Source: DASWED01 sp036394995
GTDB taxonomy: Bacteria > Actinomycetota > UBA4738 > JACQTL01
Direction of reading: 5' to 3'
Length of the DNA stretch: 64,000 bases
Assembly: GCA_036394995.1 (NCBI GenBank)
Contig: DASWED010000114.1
Span: 1-64,000, forward strand
The position numbers and the translations under genes are program-made. How positions within the stretch are numbered: the first letter of the stretch is position 1; every line of letters starts with the position of its first letter. The notes below the pieces were generated by a model, which did not search any database, had not been told where the DNA came from, and saw nothing but the letters and a program-made list of their open reading frames with translations. Positions 50,000-58,961 of the stretch are shown in pieces.

Positions 50000-51589
50000 A
50001 TGCCGAAGTTCGAGTTCAGCTCTGCGTCGCCCGCGGAGGTATCCGCGGACCTGTTGATCCTGCCGGTGTTCGAGGGCCCGGAGGCCGGGCCGGGCGTGGC
50101 CGAGACGGGGAAGGCCCTGGAGGCCGATCTCGTCGCGATGTACCGGGAGAACAGCTTCCGGGGCCGGTTCGGCGACACGCTCACCGTTCCCACGTTCGGC
50201 AAGCTGCCCGCGCGCACCGTCCTGCTGGTCGGTCTCGGCCGGCGGAAGGAGGCCACGTCCGACACGCTGCGACGGGCGATCGGGAAGGTCGCCCGGACCG
50301 CGTCGAGGTTCGCATCGGTGGCCACCACGCTGCCCCAGGCCGCGGGGAAGCCGGCGGACGCCGTCCAGGCGACCGTCGAGGGCCTCCTGCTGGGCTCATA
50401 CCGGTTCGACCGGTACAAGAGCAGGAACGGCGACGCCACGCCCGACCGGGCCGCCCTGGAGAGCGTCACGATCGTGGGCGCGGGCCGGTGGGAGGCCCGC
50501 GAGGTCCGCGACGCCATCCGGCGGGCCGAGATCCTCTCCGAGAGCGTGGCCTGGGCCCGCGACCTGGTGAACACCCCCGCGGGGGACGCCACTCCGGACT
50601 TCCTGGCGAAAGAAGCCGTGAAGATGGCCAAGGAGACCGGCCTCGAGGTGAAGATCTGGAGCAAGTCGGACTTGGAGAAGGGCGGGTTCGGCGGTGTCCT
50701 GGGGGTGGGGCAGGGGAGCGAGAACCCGCCCCGGCTCATCGAGATCACGTACGCGGGCGGAAGGAAGGCCGATCCGCCCATCGCGCTCACCGGCAAGGGC
50801 ATCACGTTCGATTCCGGCGGGCTCTCCATCAAGGACGCCAAGGGCATGGAGTGGATGAAGGCGGACATGGGCGGCGCGGCCGCGGTCCTGGCGGCCATGC
50901 GGGCCATCGCGCTGCTGAAGCCCCGCGTGAACGTGATCGCGGCGATCCCGTCGTCGGAGAACCTCCCGAGCGGCACCGCGCTTCGCCCCGGCGATGTCCT
51001 GCACCACCGCGGCGGCAAGACCTCCGAGGTCCTCAACACCGACGCGGAGGGCCGCCTCATCCTCGCCGACGCGCTGGCCTACCTCACGGAGAAGGAGCCC
51101 CGGGCCATCCTGGACATGGCCACGCTCACCGGCGCCTGCATGATCGCGCTGGGCGAGGACATCTGGGGGGCCATGGGGAACGACCGAGCGCTCATCCGCG
51201 ACGTCATCGCGGCCGGCAACGCAGTGGGCGAGCCCGGCTGGGAGCTCCCGCTGTGGAAGCGGTACCGGGAGAAGATCGACTCCACGGTGGCCGACGTGAA
51301 GAACATCGGCGACCGGTGGGGCGGGGCCATCACCGCGGCGCTGTTCCTCAACGAGTTCGTCGGGGACACCCCGTGGGTCCACATGGACGTGGCCGGGACC
51401 GCGTACTGGGAGAAGGCCGGCGACTACTGGCCCAAGGGGGCCACCGGATCGCCCGCCCGAACCGTCGTCCGGTACGTCCTCGACCAGGCCGAGAAGGGCC
51501 GGGTCGCCCGCGCCAAGGCCCGGGCGAAGTCGGCGGCGGCCAAGGCCGAGGCTGCGGGGGCGGCTGGGGCGGCCGGCACGGAGGGCTGA
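50000..51589 (+). CDS. pepA: Leucyl aminopeptidase (M17 family)
   Basis: This 529-aa cytosolic dizinc exopeptidase has a complete active site: Lys266 and Asp271 in TGKGITFDSGG, Asp in KADMGGAAAV, and the signature NTDAEGRLILADAL with its Asp, Glu and Arg. The N-terminal domain (1-190) is of usual length. The C-terminus is extended by ~35 residues of Lys/Ala-rich low-complexity sequence (RVARAKARAKSAAAKAEAAG), unusual for the family. AAGGGGAG precedes the ATG, and TAGACT at 49952-49957 is a plausible -10. The LmbE gene begins 8 bases downstream. Confidence 0.96.
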   Translation: MPKFEFSSASPAEVSADLLILPVFEGPEAGPGVAETGKALEADLVAMYRENSFRGRFGDTLTVPTFGKLPARTVLLVGLGRRKEATSDTLRRAIGKVARTASRFASVATTLPQAAGKPADAVQATVEGLLLGSYRFDRYKSRNGDATPDRAALESVTIVGAGRWEAREVRDAIRRAEILSESVAWARDLVNTPAGDATPDFLAKEAVKMAKETGLEVKIWSKSDLEKGGFGGVLGVGQGSENPPRLIEITYAGGRKADPPIALTGKGITFDSGGLSIKDAKGMEWMKADMGGAAAVLAAMRAIALLKPRVNVIAAIPSSENLPSGTALRPGDVLHHRGGKTSEVLNTDAEGRLILADALAYLTEKEPRAILDMATLTGACMIALGEDIWGAMGNDRALIRDVIAAGNAVGEPGWELPLWKRYREKIDSTVADVKNIGDRWGGAITAALFLNEFVGDTPWVHMDVAGTAYWEKAGDYWPKGATGSPARTVVRYVLDQAEKGRVARAKARAKSAAAKAEAAGAAGAAGTEG

Positions 51590-51597
51590 CCGGGGTC

Positions 51598-52308
51598 GTG
51601 GGCGACGACACCGGGCCCGTCCTCGCGGTCTTCGCCCACCCCGACGACGGCGAGATCGGCGCCGGCGGCACCATGGCCAAGTGGTCGGCCGCCGGACGCG
51701 ACGTCCACCTGCTGATCCTGACGAACGGCGACAAGGGCTCGCAGGTGGTCGGCCAGGACCGCGAGGAGCTGGCCAGGACCCGGGCCGAGGAGACGGTGGC
51801 GGCCGCGAAGGTCCTGGGGCTGGCCGACGTCCGGGTCCTCGACACCCCCGACGGCGAGCTGGAGAACACCCACGCGGTCCGGGCCTCAGTGGCCCGCCGG
51901 ATCAGGGAGGTCAGGCCTCAGGTCGTGGTGTCCTGCGACCCCACCACGTGGTTCCTCGGCAATCGCTACATCAACCACTCCGACCACCGCACGGCCGGCG
52001 CGGTGGCCTGCGACGCGGTGTTCCCCGGCGCCGGCAACCCGCAGTTCTTCCCCGAGCAGATCGAGGAGGGGCTCGAGCCGTGGGACGCGCCCCAGGTGTG
52101 GCTGACCTGGAGCACCCAGCCGAACCACCACGAGGACTGCACGGGGTTCATGCAGGCCAAGTTGGACGCGCTGGCCGCCCACACCAGCCAGATCCAGGGC
52201 GACATGCTGGGCTTCTTCGAACAGTGGCTCCCTCTGGAGGCCTCCGAGGCCGGCAAGCTGATCGGTGTGGAGCACGCCGAGTCGTTCCGCCGCCTGGACC
52301 TCAAGTAG
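51598..52308 (+). CDS. LmbE/PIG-L family deacetylase
   Basis: The 236-aa product begins at GTG. The zinc-binding motif AHPDDGEIGAGGTMAKW, the strand LLILTNGDKGS, ARTRAEETVAAAKVLGL and the later HSDHRTAGAVACDAVFPGAG place it with LmbE-like GlcNAc deacetylases. In actinobacteria this family includes MshB and Mca of mycothiol metabolism; the motifs seen do not identify it as either. It is probably cotranscribed with pepA. Confidence 0.9.
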   Translation: MGDDTGPVLAVFAHPDDGEIGAGGTMAKWSAAGRDVHLLILTNGDKGSQVVGQDREELARTRAEETVAAAKVLGLADVRVLDTPDGELENTHAVRASVARRIREVRPQVVVSCDPTTWFLGNRYINHSDHRTAGAVACDAVFPGAGNPQFFPEQIEEGLEPWDAPQVWLTWSTQPNHHEDCTGFMQAKLDALAAHTSQIQGDMLGFFEQWLPLEASEAGKLIGVEHAESFRRLDLK

Positions 52309-52383
52309 GAGATCCGCACCGGCTTGCCCTTTGCGACCGTGGCATCACACAATGCGGCTCTCGACCACGACAGGAGGAGTTCG

Positions 52384-52776
52384 ATGGCGCACCCCAACGA
52401 GGAGCTGGTCCGCAACGGCTACGGGGCGTTCCTGGCGGGGGACTTCGCCGCCCTGAACGACCTGTTCGACGACGACATCGTGTGGCACTCGCCCGGCCGC
52501 AACCAGCTGGCCGGCGATCTCCGGGGCAAGGACGAAGTGTTCACCCAGTTCGCCAAGGTGTTCGAGCTGACCGGCGGGACCTTCCAGCTGGAGATCCACG
52601 ACATCCTGGCGAACGACGACCACGCCGTGGTGCTGACCCGTGCCACCGGTGACATCGGGGACCGCCACCTGGACGACAACTCCGTGCAGGTGTTCCACAT
52701 CTCGAACGGCAAGGTCACGGAGCAGTGGCTCCACCCCGGCGACCAGTACGCCAACGACGAGTTCTGGGGCAACTAG
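52384..52776 (+). CDS. SnoaL-like (NTF2-fold) protein
   Basis: The 130-aa product starts at an ATG behind AGGAGG. Pattern: NEELVRNGYGAFLAGDFAAL followed by NDLFDDDIVWHSPGRNQLAG, then a curved sheet ending SVQVFHISNGKVTEQWLHPG. This is the SnoaL-like NTF2 fold, in which W-H and D-x-F/W residues line a small pocket. Members are cyclases, isomerases or ligand binders. No specific reaction can be assigned. Confidence 0.87.
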   Translation: MAHPNEELVRNGYGAFLAGDFAALNDLFDDDIVWHSPGRNQLAGDLRGKDEVFTQFAKVFELTGGTFQLEIHDILANDDHAVVLTRATGDIGDRHLDDNSVQVFHISNGKVTEQWLHPGDQYANDEFWGN

Positions 52777-52789
52777 GGGGGCTGGGCCG

Positions 52790-53722
52790 TCAGCCCGGGC
52801 GGCCTTGGGCGTTCGGGGCTGAGTAGTCGGCGGGCTTCGTGGCCACCGCGATGAGGACGTCGCGGAAGTCGACGAGCGGGTCCGGGAAGCGTTCGTGGAA
52901 CGTGGCCCGGGCCCGTTCCACGAACGAGCCCCACGCGGGGTCGCCGAGCATGTCGCGCACGAACCGACCCGACGCGGCGGTGGTCCGGCCGTCCACGTAG
53001 TCGTCCAGTCGGATCGTGAACCGGTACTCGCGCTTCTCGACGGTGACGGGGCGGAGGCCGGCGTCGCGGAGGGCCCCCTCCAGCCGACGGGGATCCCGGA
53101 AACGCTCCTCGCCGGGCATGGCCCGTTCCAGGGCGTCCTGGAGCATCTCGTGGGGGGCGACCTGTTCGATCAGCTCGCGCCAGGTCCGCTGGAACTCGTC
53201 CTCGGTCTCGCCCCACGCCGTGACGGCGAGGCGGCCGTTCGGTTTCAGGACCCGGATCATGTCGAACAGCGCCGTGTCGGGCTTCTGGAAGTGCGAGAGC
53301 ACGAACCCGGCGGTCACCACGTCGAAGGTGGCGTCGCGGAACGGCAGGTCGAGCGCCACCGCCGCCGCCAGGTTGACCGAGGGGCGCTCGCGGTGCCCGA
53401 CGGCCAGCATGGCGGGGGAGGCGTCGACGCCGACCACCACCCCGTCACCCACCGACTCCCGGGCCGCGTCGGCCACCACGCCGGTCCCGGTTCCCACGTC
53501 CAGGACCCGCTGCCCCGCGTGGACTCCGGCGGCCGTGACCAGGTCTCTCCCCACGATCGCCGTGCGGGGGGCGTGCACCCGCTCATAGGTCTCGGCGATC
53601 GATTCGTAGGTTCGCCAGTCGTTCGACAATGGGTGCGCGTTTGCATCGCTGCCCGAGGCCCCGGGTACAGTCTGCGGAGCCCCTTCCCCCCTGCGAGGTC
53701 GACGATGGAAAAGCCCAGACAT
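52790..53722 (-). CDS. Class I SAM-dependent methyltransferase
   Basis: The product has ~310 aa. Motif I is RVLDVGTGTGVVADAA, the acidic loop VGVDASPAMLAVG, motif II-like FDVVTAGFVLSHF and motif III VLKPNGRLAVTAW: a UbiE/methyltransferase-11 type domain followed by a ~110-residue C-terminal cap. The start is uncertain. ATG 53722 (AAGGTG upstream) overlaps the divergent ThDP-enzyme gene by 18 bases and covers its putative promoter; TTG 53629 would avoid this but has no ribosome site. Substrate unknown. Confidence 0.87.
   Translation of the reverse strand: MSGLFHRRPRRGEGAPQTVPGASGSDANAHPLSNDWRTYESIAETYERVHAPRTAIVGRDLVTAAGVHAGQRVLDVGTGTGVVADAARESVGDGVVVGVDASPAMLAVGHRERPSVNLAAAVALDLPFRDATFDVVTAGFVLSHFQKPDTALFDMIRVLKPNGRLAVTAWGETEDEFQRTWRELIEQVAPHEMLQDALERAMPGEERFRDPRRLEGALRDAGLRPVTVEKREYRFTIRLDDYVDGRTTAASGRFVRDMLGDPAWGSFVERARATFHERFPDPLVDFRDVLIAVATKPADYSAPNAQGRPG
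53641..53671 (+). promoter_or_regulatory. Candidate promoter of the ThDP-lyase gene
   Basis: TTGCAT (53641-53646) and TACAGT (53666-53671) are 19 bases apart, ending 33 bases before ATG 53705. They lie within the possible N-terminal coding part of the divergent methyltransferase gene. Confidence 0.35.
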
Positions 53723-55336
53723 GGCGGACACCTTATCGCGGAGGCCCTGAAGAACGAGGGCGTGCGGTACCTGTTCACGCTCTCCGGGGGCCACATCGCG
53801 CCCATCTACGACGGGTGCGTGGACGTGGGCATCGAGGTGGTGGACTTCCGGCACGAGCAGGCCGCCGCCCACGCCGCGGACGGGTGGGCCCGGGTGACCC
53901 TGAGCCCGGGCGTGGCCGCGGTCACTGCCGGCCCGGGGGTGACGGACGCCGTCACCGGCATCGCGAACGCCTTCTACGCGAACTCTCCGATCCTCGTGCT
54001 GTCCGGCAAGAACCCCGTCATCGAGTTCGAGATGGGGTCGCTGCAGGAGATGGACCAGGTCACGCTGGTCCGGTCCATCACGAAGTGGGCGAAGACCTGC
54101 TACGAGGCCCGTTCGCTGGGCGACTACACGACCGCCGCGCTTCGGCACGCGCTCTCCGGCCGTCCCGGGCCCGTGTTCCTCGACGTCCCGCTCGACGTGC
54201 AGTTCAACTCGGCGTCCGGCGTGGAGGTCCCGAAGCGGTACCGAACGGACGCGCGGCCGTTGGGCGATCCGGACTCCGTGGCCCGGGCGGCCGAGCTGCT
54301 GAAGGGCGCCGAGCACCCGGTGATCTTCGCCGGGAGCGGGGTCCGGTGGGCCGGCGCCCACGAGGCCCTCGCGACCCTTGCCGACGCCGTGAAGGCGCCG
54401 GTGTTCCTGAACTCGCTGGGGCGGGGGTCCCTGTCGCCGAAGCACCCGTGCTCGTTCGCCGCCGCCCGGAAGTTCGCGCTGGCCGACTGCGACGTCCTGC
54501 TGGCGCTCGGGGTGGACTGGGACTTCCGGCTGGGGTTCGGCCGCAAGAACATCGCGGAGGGGTGCACGGTCGTCCAGGTGGACGTGGACGGCGTGCACAT
54601 CGGGCGGAACCGGCCGGTGGAGGTGGGGATCGTCGGCGACCCGGGCAAGGTCATCGGCCAGCTCCTGGAGGCCGGCGTCGGGCGGGCCGAGGAACCCGAA
54701 TGGACCGAACAGGTCCGGCAGGAGGAGCTGCGGCTGAAGGAGAAGGCCCGGGAGGGCATGGAGTCGGACGCCGTGCCCATCCACCCCCAGCGGTTCGCCC
54801 GGGAGATCCGGGACTTCCTGGACCCCGACGCCATCGTGGTGGGCGACGGAGGCGACATCGTCGGGATCAGCGCTTCGATCATCCCCGCGAACGGCCCCGG
54901 CCAGTGGCTGGACCCCGGTCCGTTCGGCTGCCTCGGCGTGGGGCCGTCGTTCGCCATCGCGGCGAAGCTGGCCCATCCCGACAAGCAGGTGGCGATCGTG
55001 TACGGCGACGGGTCCTTCGGCCTGAACGCGATGGAGTACGACACCGCGATCCGCAAGGGGTTGCCGTTCGTCGGGATCATCGGCAACGACGGCGCGTGGG
55101 GCCAGATCAAGGTGGCCCAGGAAGCCCTCTACGGCCCCGGCAACGCCCCCGCGTCCGAGCTGGGCGACACCCCCTACGAGAAGATGGTCGAGGGCCTCGG
55201 CGGCTTCGGCGAACGAGTCGAGAAGCCCAACGAGATCCGCCCCGCCCTCGAGAGAGCCTTCGACGGCGGCGTCGCCGCCTGCATCAACGTCATCGTCGAC
55301 CCGTCCCTGATGCAGCGCAGCTCGTATCTCGGTTAG
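53705..55336 (+). CDS. Thiamine-diphosphate-dependent enzyme (acetolactate synthase/2-hydroxyacyl-CoA lyase-like)
   Basis: The product has 543 aa with three domains: the pyrimidine-binding domain (~1-175) with catalytic Glu51 in DFRHEQAAAHAADGWAR, a central domain (~190-325), and the pyrophosphate domain with GDGSFGLNAMEYDTAIRKGL followed by PFVGIIGND (the GDG...N metal motif). AGPGVTDAVTGIANAFYANS and SGRPGPVFLDVP are typical of the acetolactate synthase/HACL/oxalyl-CoA decarboxylase group. No regulatory subunit gene and no ilvC lie nearby, so valine biosynthesis is unlikely. A lyase of 2-hydroxyacyl-CoA or a similar compound fits equally well. Confidence 0.9.
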   Translation: MEKPRHGGHLIAEALKNEGVRYLFTLSGGHIAPIYDGCVDVGIEVVDFRHEQAAAHAADGWARVTLSPGVAAVTAGPGVTDAVTGIANAFYANSPILVLSGKNPVIEFEMGSLQEMDQVTLVRSITKWAKTCYEARSLGDYTTAALRHALSGRPGPVFLDVPLDVQFNSASGVEVPKRYRTDARPLGDPDSVARAAELLKGAEHPVIFAGSGVRWAGAHEALATLADAVKAPVFLNSLGRGSLSPKHPCSFAAARKFALADCDVLLALGVDWDFRLGFGRKNIAEGCTVVQVDVDGVHIGRNRPVEVGIVGDPGKVIGQLLEAGVGRAEEPEWTEQVRQEELRLKEKAREGMESDAVPIHPQRFAREIRDFLDPDAIVVGDGGDIVGISASIIPANGPGQWLDPGPFGCLGVGPSFAIAAKLAHPDKQVAIVYGDGSFGLNAMEYDTAIRKGLPFVGIIGNDGAWGQIKVAQEALYGPGNAPASELGDTPYEKMVEGLGGFGERVEKPNEIRPALERAFDGGVAACINVIVDPSLMQRSSYLG

Positions 55337-56411
55337 CACCCGGCCATCCGCACACGGGATCCGCTCGAAGATTCGCGACAACGTCGCGAACGAACCGCGG
55401 CGGCCCGTAGATCTGGACGAAGAGCGCCCACCGCGAGTTCTGCCCGATACAGACGGACGCGTAGTCTGCGCCTTCCCCGACGTCCCCCTGGTCGCCCGGT
55501 TCGCACGTGTCGAAGACAGCATGGACGAGGACCAGGTGGAACTCGTCGTCGGTTCGGACGAATGACACCCTGGGGTCGGCATCGCCCAATGCGAGCACGG
55601 CTCCGAGGCCCTCACCGGGGTCGCTCGAGATCGCGACCACGTCGGTTGCGGTCAGCGTGACGAATCCGTCCGGCGTCTCCCGAGCACCCAATCCCCTCAC
55701 CACGGTCCGGGCGCCGTCGATGGTCTCCGCGCGGTTGGCGTGATCCGGAACGAAGGCGAGCACCGTCCACGAGGGGAGGCGGAACACCAGCCAGGCTCCC
55801 CCCTCCTGGGCGCTGCCCGCCGAGTCCGCCGCGGCCTTCCACAGCTCGACCCGGTTGCCCTCCGAGTGGAACGTGGTGAGTGGCGCGGCCCCACTCACCA
55901 TTCCGGAGGTCGTACGGCCATGGAGGAACGTGATCGGGAAGGGCCCGTCCAGATGCCCGGACAAGTACGCGAGGAAGTACCCGGCCTCCGGCTGGGCCCC
56001 GAGCTCCGCCAGCCCCAGGTCGCGCGGGAAGCGGAGCACCGCCGTGATCCCGACCGGGAGCGTGATCGGCATCGCGACGGTGTCGCCGCGTACGGTGGTC
56101 GCCGGGACGAGCGGCGTCGGGAAGGAGAACCCGGGGGGCGGCCAGGGTGACCCGGTCGTCGGCCCGGCGCTCGGGCTTTGCCGAACCGTGGGACCCGGGG
56201 TCGGGGACGGCCCCACGGCCGGTCCGGTCGAGCCGAAGGCGCTCCACAGGCCAACCGCCGCCACCGCCAACACCAGGCCCGCGACCACACCCGCCGTGAC
56301 CCGGCGCCGTCGCTCGCGACTGGCGGCCCGGCGCAGTGTCCGTTCGAACAGGTCGCCCGGCGGCCGCTCCTCACCGAGGGCGGTCCGCAGCAATTCCACG
56401 ACCTCAGGCAT
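55290..56411 (-). CDS. Membrane protein, probable anti-sigma factor partner of the ECF sigma
   Basis: The product has 373 aa. An N-terminal cytoplasmic segment (MPEVVELLRTALGEERPPGD, ~45 residues, highly basic before the membrane) is followed by one TM helix (VTAGVVAGLVLAVAAVGLWS), a Pro/Thr/Ser linker and a ~270-residue external domain with no family I recognise (three late cysteines, VFDTCEPGDQ, YASVCIGQNS, ADPVCGW). The start overlaps the sigma gene stop by 8 bases. The arrangement is that of a transmembrane anti-sigma factor, but no clear zinc-binding ASD motif is present. Its 3' end overlaps the convergent ThDP gene by 47 bases. Confidence 0.7.
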   Translation of the reverse strand: MPEVVELLRTALGEERPPGDLFERTLRRAASRERRRRVTAGVVAGLVLAVAAVGLWSAFGSTGPAVGPSPTPGPTVRQSPSAGPTTGSPWPPPGFSFPTPLVPATTVRGDTVAMPITLPVGITAVLRFPRDLGLAELGAQPEAGYFLAYLSGHLDGPFPITFLHGRTTSGMVSGAAPLTTFHSEGNRVELWKAAADSAGSAQEGGAWLVFRLPSWTVLAFVPDHANRAETIDGARTVVRGLGARETPDGFVTLTATDVVAISSDPGEGLGAVLALGDADPRVSFVRTDDEFHLVLVHAVFDTCEPGDQGDVGEGADYASVCIGQNSRWALFVQIYGPPRFVRDVVANLRADPVCGWPGANRDTSCAASGTGRR

Positions 56412-56910
56412 CCGGGCCTCCGAATCGCTCGCGAAGCGTCGAGCGGGCCCGGTGGACGCGTCCCCGGACCGAGCTCGCGTCGATGCCGAGGACGCCGCCC
56501 GCCTCCTCGGCCGTCATGCCCACCCACTCCACCAGCAGCAGGGCCTCCTGCTGCGTCACGGGCAGCGCCCGCAGCGCGCGGAGGATCTGGTCCCGAAGCT
56601 CGGCCACCGACCCTGGGTCGGGCGGAGACTCCGGCGCCGCCACCGGATCCCGCCGGCGGCGGATGCGCTTCCGGTGGAGGTTGAACGCGGTCTGGTACAC
56701 GTACCCCGCCGGCGAGTCCATCCGGCGGATCCGATCCCACCGCTCGTAGGCTCGGGCGAGGGCCTCCTGACAGAGGTCCTCCGCCTCGGCGCGGTTCCCC
56801 GTTGCCAGGAACATGGCCTGGAACAGGCGCCCGCTCTCGCGCTCGAAGAACGCGTCGAACTCGAGTGAGCCGGCATGTTCGTCCACGTCGTCCCTGGCCA
56901 TCGACGTCAT
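56404..56910 (-). CDS. ECF-type RNA polymerase sigma factor (SigE-like, sigma-70 family)
   Basis: The product has 168 aa. Sigma region 2 (~15-85): FDAFFERESGRLFQAMFLAT, NRAEAEDLCQEALARAYERW, then RMDSPAGYVYQTAFNLHRKR. Region 4 (~110-160): LRALPVTQQEALLLVEWVGM, TAEEAGGVLGIDASSVRGRV, then HRARSTLRERF. It directs transcription in response to a signal relayed by the membrane protein encoded next, with which it overlaps. The ATG at 56910 is used; ATG 56901 is an alternative. Confidence 0.93.
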   Translation of the reverse strand: MTSMARDDVDEHAGSLEFDAFFERESGRLFQAMFLATGNRAEAEDLCQEALARAYERWDRIRRMDSPAGYVYQTAFNLHRKRIRRRRDPVAAPESPPDPGSVAELRDQILRALRALPVTQQEALLLVEWVGMTAEEAGGVLGIDASSVRGRVHRARSTLRERFGGPDA

Positions 56911-56967
56911 CCTGGATGAAGACCCATCCGGCGGCTCGATCGTTCGGGCCTCCGCGGGGATGGTGGC

Positions 56968-56973
56968 TACAAT
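56968..56973 (+). promoter_or_regulatory. Candidate -10 box of the gene at 57000
   Basis: TACAAT, close to the TATAAT consensus and rare in this GC-rich sequence, lies 26 bases before the GTG start, with GAGGGGG between. No convincing -35 is seen. Confidence 0.45.
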
Positions 56974-56999
56974 CGCGACGATGACGAGGGGGTTGGACC

Positions 57000-57374
57000 G
57001 TGCGCGCGGGTGACGACGACAGGTTCAAGCACGCCCGGAAGCCGCGGCGGGGCTTGTTCCGGAAGCGGGCCGGCGAGGTCCGGAGCTCCGACATCGACCT
57101 GAAAAGCATGGAGGGGTTCATCGAGACCCGGCGGGGCGTCGAGGCCTACATCGAGCCCCGGACGATGCAACATCCCATGACCGTGGTGTTGGTCGCCCAC
57201 GACGGCGAATGGCTCCGGTTCACGATCCCCGACGAACGCGTGATGCGCTCGCTCCAGCGAACGAAGGGCCTTCCCGTGTACGAGGCCGCCCGCACGGGCT
57301 ATCCCCGCCGCATGAAGGAATATCGCCGCGAACGTCCGCGTCCGGGCGAGGAGCAGCCGCCTACGGACTCGTAG
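57000..57374 (+). CDS. Conserved hypothetical protein, 124 aa
   Basis: The start is GTG with GAGGGGG upstream. The basic N-terminus (FKHARKPRRGLFRKR) is followed by a compact domain: SSDIDLKSMEGFIETRRGVE, AYIEPRTMQHPMTVVLVAHD, GEWLRFTIPDERVMRSLQRT, then a charged tail ending PPTDS. The MEGFIETRRGVEAYIEP...VVLVA..GEW.R pattern resembles small actinobacterial proteins of unknown function. There is no signal peptide. The last 14 bases overlap the convergent ABC gene. Confidence 0.7.
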   Translation: MRAGDDDRFKHARKPRRGLFRKRAGEVRSSDIDLKSMEGFIETRRGVEAYIEPRTMQHPMTVVLVAHDGEWLRFTIPDERVMRSLQRTKGLPVYEAARTGYPRRMKEYRRERPRPGEEQPPTDS

Positions 57375-58932
57375 CGCCGGCCGGCTCGTCCGAGTCGGCC
57401 CGGACGCCGGCCATCATCAGCCCCAGGGTCTCGCGCGTGGTGGTGCGGGGATCGACCTGGCCGACCACCTGTCCCTCGTACATCACGAGGATGCGGTCCG
57501 ACAGCGACATGACCTCGTCGAGGTCCTCCGAGACGATGAGGATGGCGGTCCCGGATTCCCGTTGCTCCAGGAGCCGGCGGTGGATGTATTCGGCGGCCCC
57601 CACGTCCACGCCGCGCGTCGGCTGGGCCACCAGCAGGACCCGGGGCTTGCCCGACAGCTCGCGGGCCAGGATGAGCTTCTGGATGTTCCCCCCGGAGAGG
57701 TTGCGGGTCGGCGTGTCGAGCCCGGGGGTCTTCACGCTGAACGCCTCCACCAGCTCCTGGCAATGCCGCCGGATGAGCCCGTTCCGGAGCAGCCCCCATT
57801 TCGTGTAGGACCGCGTCCGGCTGTCCACCAGCATGAGGTTGTCCGCCACGGTGAAGTCGCCGATCACGCCGTCGCGCATCCGTTCCTCGGGCACGTACCC
57901 CAGGCCGGCATCCCGGATCGCCGCCGGCCGCTCACCGGCCACCTCCCGCCCCTCGAGGCGCACCGAGCCGGCCGACGGCGTCCGCAGCCCCGCGATGGAC
58001 TCGGCCAGCTCGCGCTGGCCGTTGCCGGAGACCCCCGCGATCCCCACGATCTCGCCGGAACGGACCTCGAGGTCCACGCCGTGGACCGACTCGGCCCCGC
58101 GGTCGCCCTGGACCTGCAGCCCCGAGACGGCCAGGCGAACCCCGCCCTCCGAGGTCGGGGGGAGCTGCTGCACACTCTCGATCTCCCGGCCCACCATCAT
58201 CTGGGCCAGGTCCCGCCGAGTGACCTCGGCCGGCGCCACCGTCCCCACCACCCGGCCGTTGCGGAGAACCGTGATCCGGTCCGACAGCGCCAGGACCTCG
58301 CGGATCTTGTGCGAGATGAACACCAGGCCCCGCCCGTCGGCCACCATCTGGCGCAGGATCACGAAGAAGTCGTCCACCTCCTGCGGGGTGAGCACGGCGG
58401 TCGGCTCATCCAGCACCAGCAGCGTGGCGTTCCGGTAGAGCGCCTTCATGATCTCGACGCGCTGGCGTTCGCCGACCGAGAGCTGCCACACGAACGCGTC
58501 GGGCTCCACCTTCAGCCCGTAGCCCTTCGACAGCTGGTCGATCCGGGCCGAGACCCGGTCGAGGTCGGTGAGCGGCCCCCGGGAGGACTTCAGCCCGAGG
58601 GCCACGTTCTGGGCCACCGTGAGCGTCGGCACCAGCATGAAGTGCTGGTGGATCATGCCCACGCCGTGCTGGATGGCGGCGGCCGGCGAGGTGATCGACA
58701 CCGACTCGCCGCCGATGCGGATCTCGCCCTCGTCGGCCTTGTACAGGCCGTACAGGACGCGCATCAGCGTGCTCTTGCCGGCGCCGTTCTCGCCGAGCAG
58801 CGTGTGCACCTCGCCGGCACGGACGTCGAAGTCGATGCGGTCGTTGGCGACCACCCCGGGAAAGCGCTTCGTGATGCCGCGCATCTCGAGCATGGGCACT
58901 GCCGGAGCCCCGTCCGGGGTGGTCGCCGTCAT
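57361..58932 (-). CDS. Nucleoside/simple-sugar ABC importer, duplicated ATP-binding protein
   Basis: The 523-aa protein contains two ABC domains. The first (~18-255) has Walker A LLGENGAGKSTL, the Q-loop MIHQHFMLVPTLTVAQN, signature LSVGERQRVEIMKAL and Walker B LLVLDEPTAVL. The second (~265-505) has a degenerate Walker A (GVSGNGQREL) but keeps LSGGNIQKLILAREL; its Walker B reads VLLVAQPTRGVDVGA, with Gln in place of Glu, as in RbsA/YufO-type proteins. ATG 58932 (AGGAAGGG upstream) is the start. Last gene of a permease-permease-binding protein-ATPase operon with a BMP-type receptor. Confidence 0.94.
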   Translation of the reverse strand: MTATTPDGAPAVPMLEMRGITKRFPGVVANDRIDFDVRAGEVHTLLGENGAGKSTLMRVLYGLYKADEGEIRIGGESVSITSPAAAIQHGVGMIHQHFMLVPTLTVAQNVALGLKSSRGPLTDLDRVSARIDQLSKGYGLKVEPDAFVWQLSVGERQRVEIMKALYRNATLLVLDEPTAVLTPQEVDDFFVILRQMVADGRGLVFISHKIREVLALSDRITVLRNGRVVGTVAPAEVTRRDLAQMMVGREIESVQQLPPTSEGGVRLAVSGLQVQGDRGAESVHGVDLEVRSGEIVGIAGVSGNGQRELAESIAGLRTPSAGSVRLEGREVAGERPAAIRDAGLGYVPEERMRDGVIGDFTVADNLMLVDSRTRSYTKWGLLRNGLIRRHCQELVEAFSVKTPGLDTPTRNLSGGNIQKLILARELSGKPRVLLVAQPTRGVDVGAAEYIHRRLLEQRESGTAILIVSEDLDEVMSLSDRILVMYEGQVVGQVDPRTTTRETLGLMMAGVRADSDEPAGATSP

Positions 58933-58961
58933 CGTCGTCTGACCCTTCCTCGTCTCCCGGG

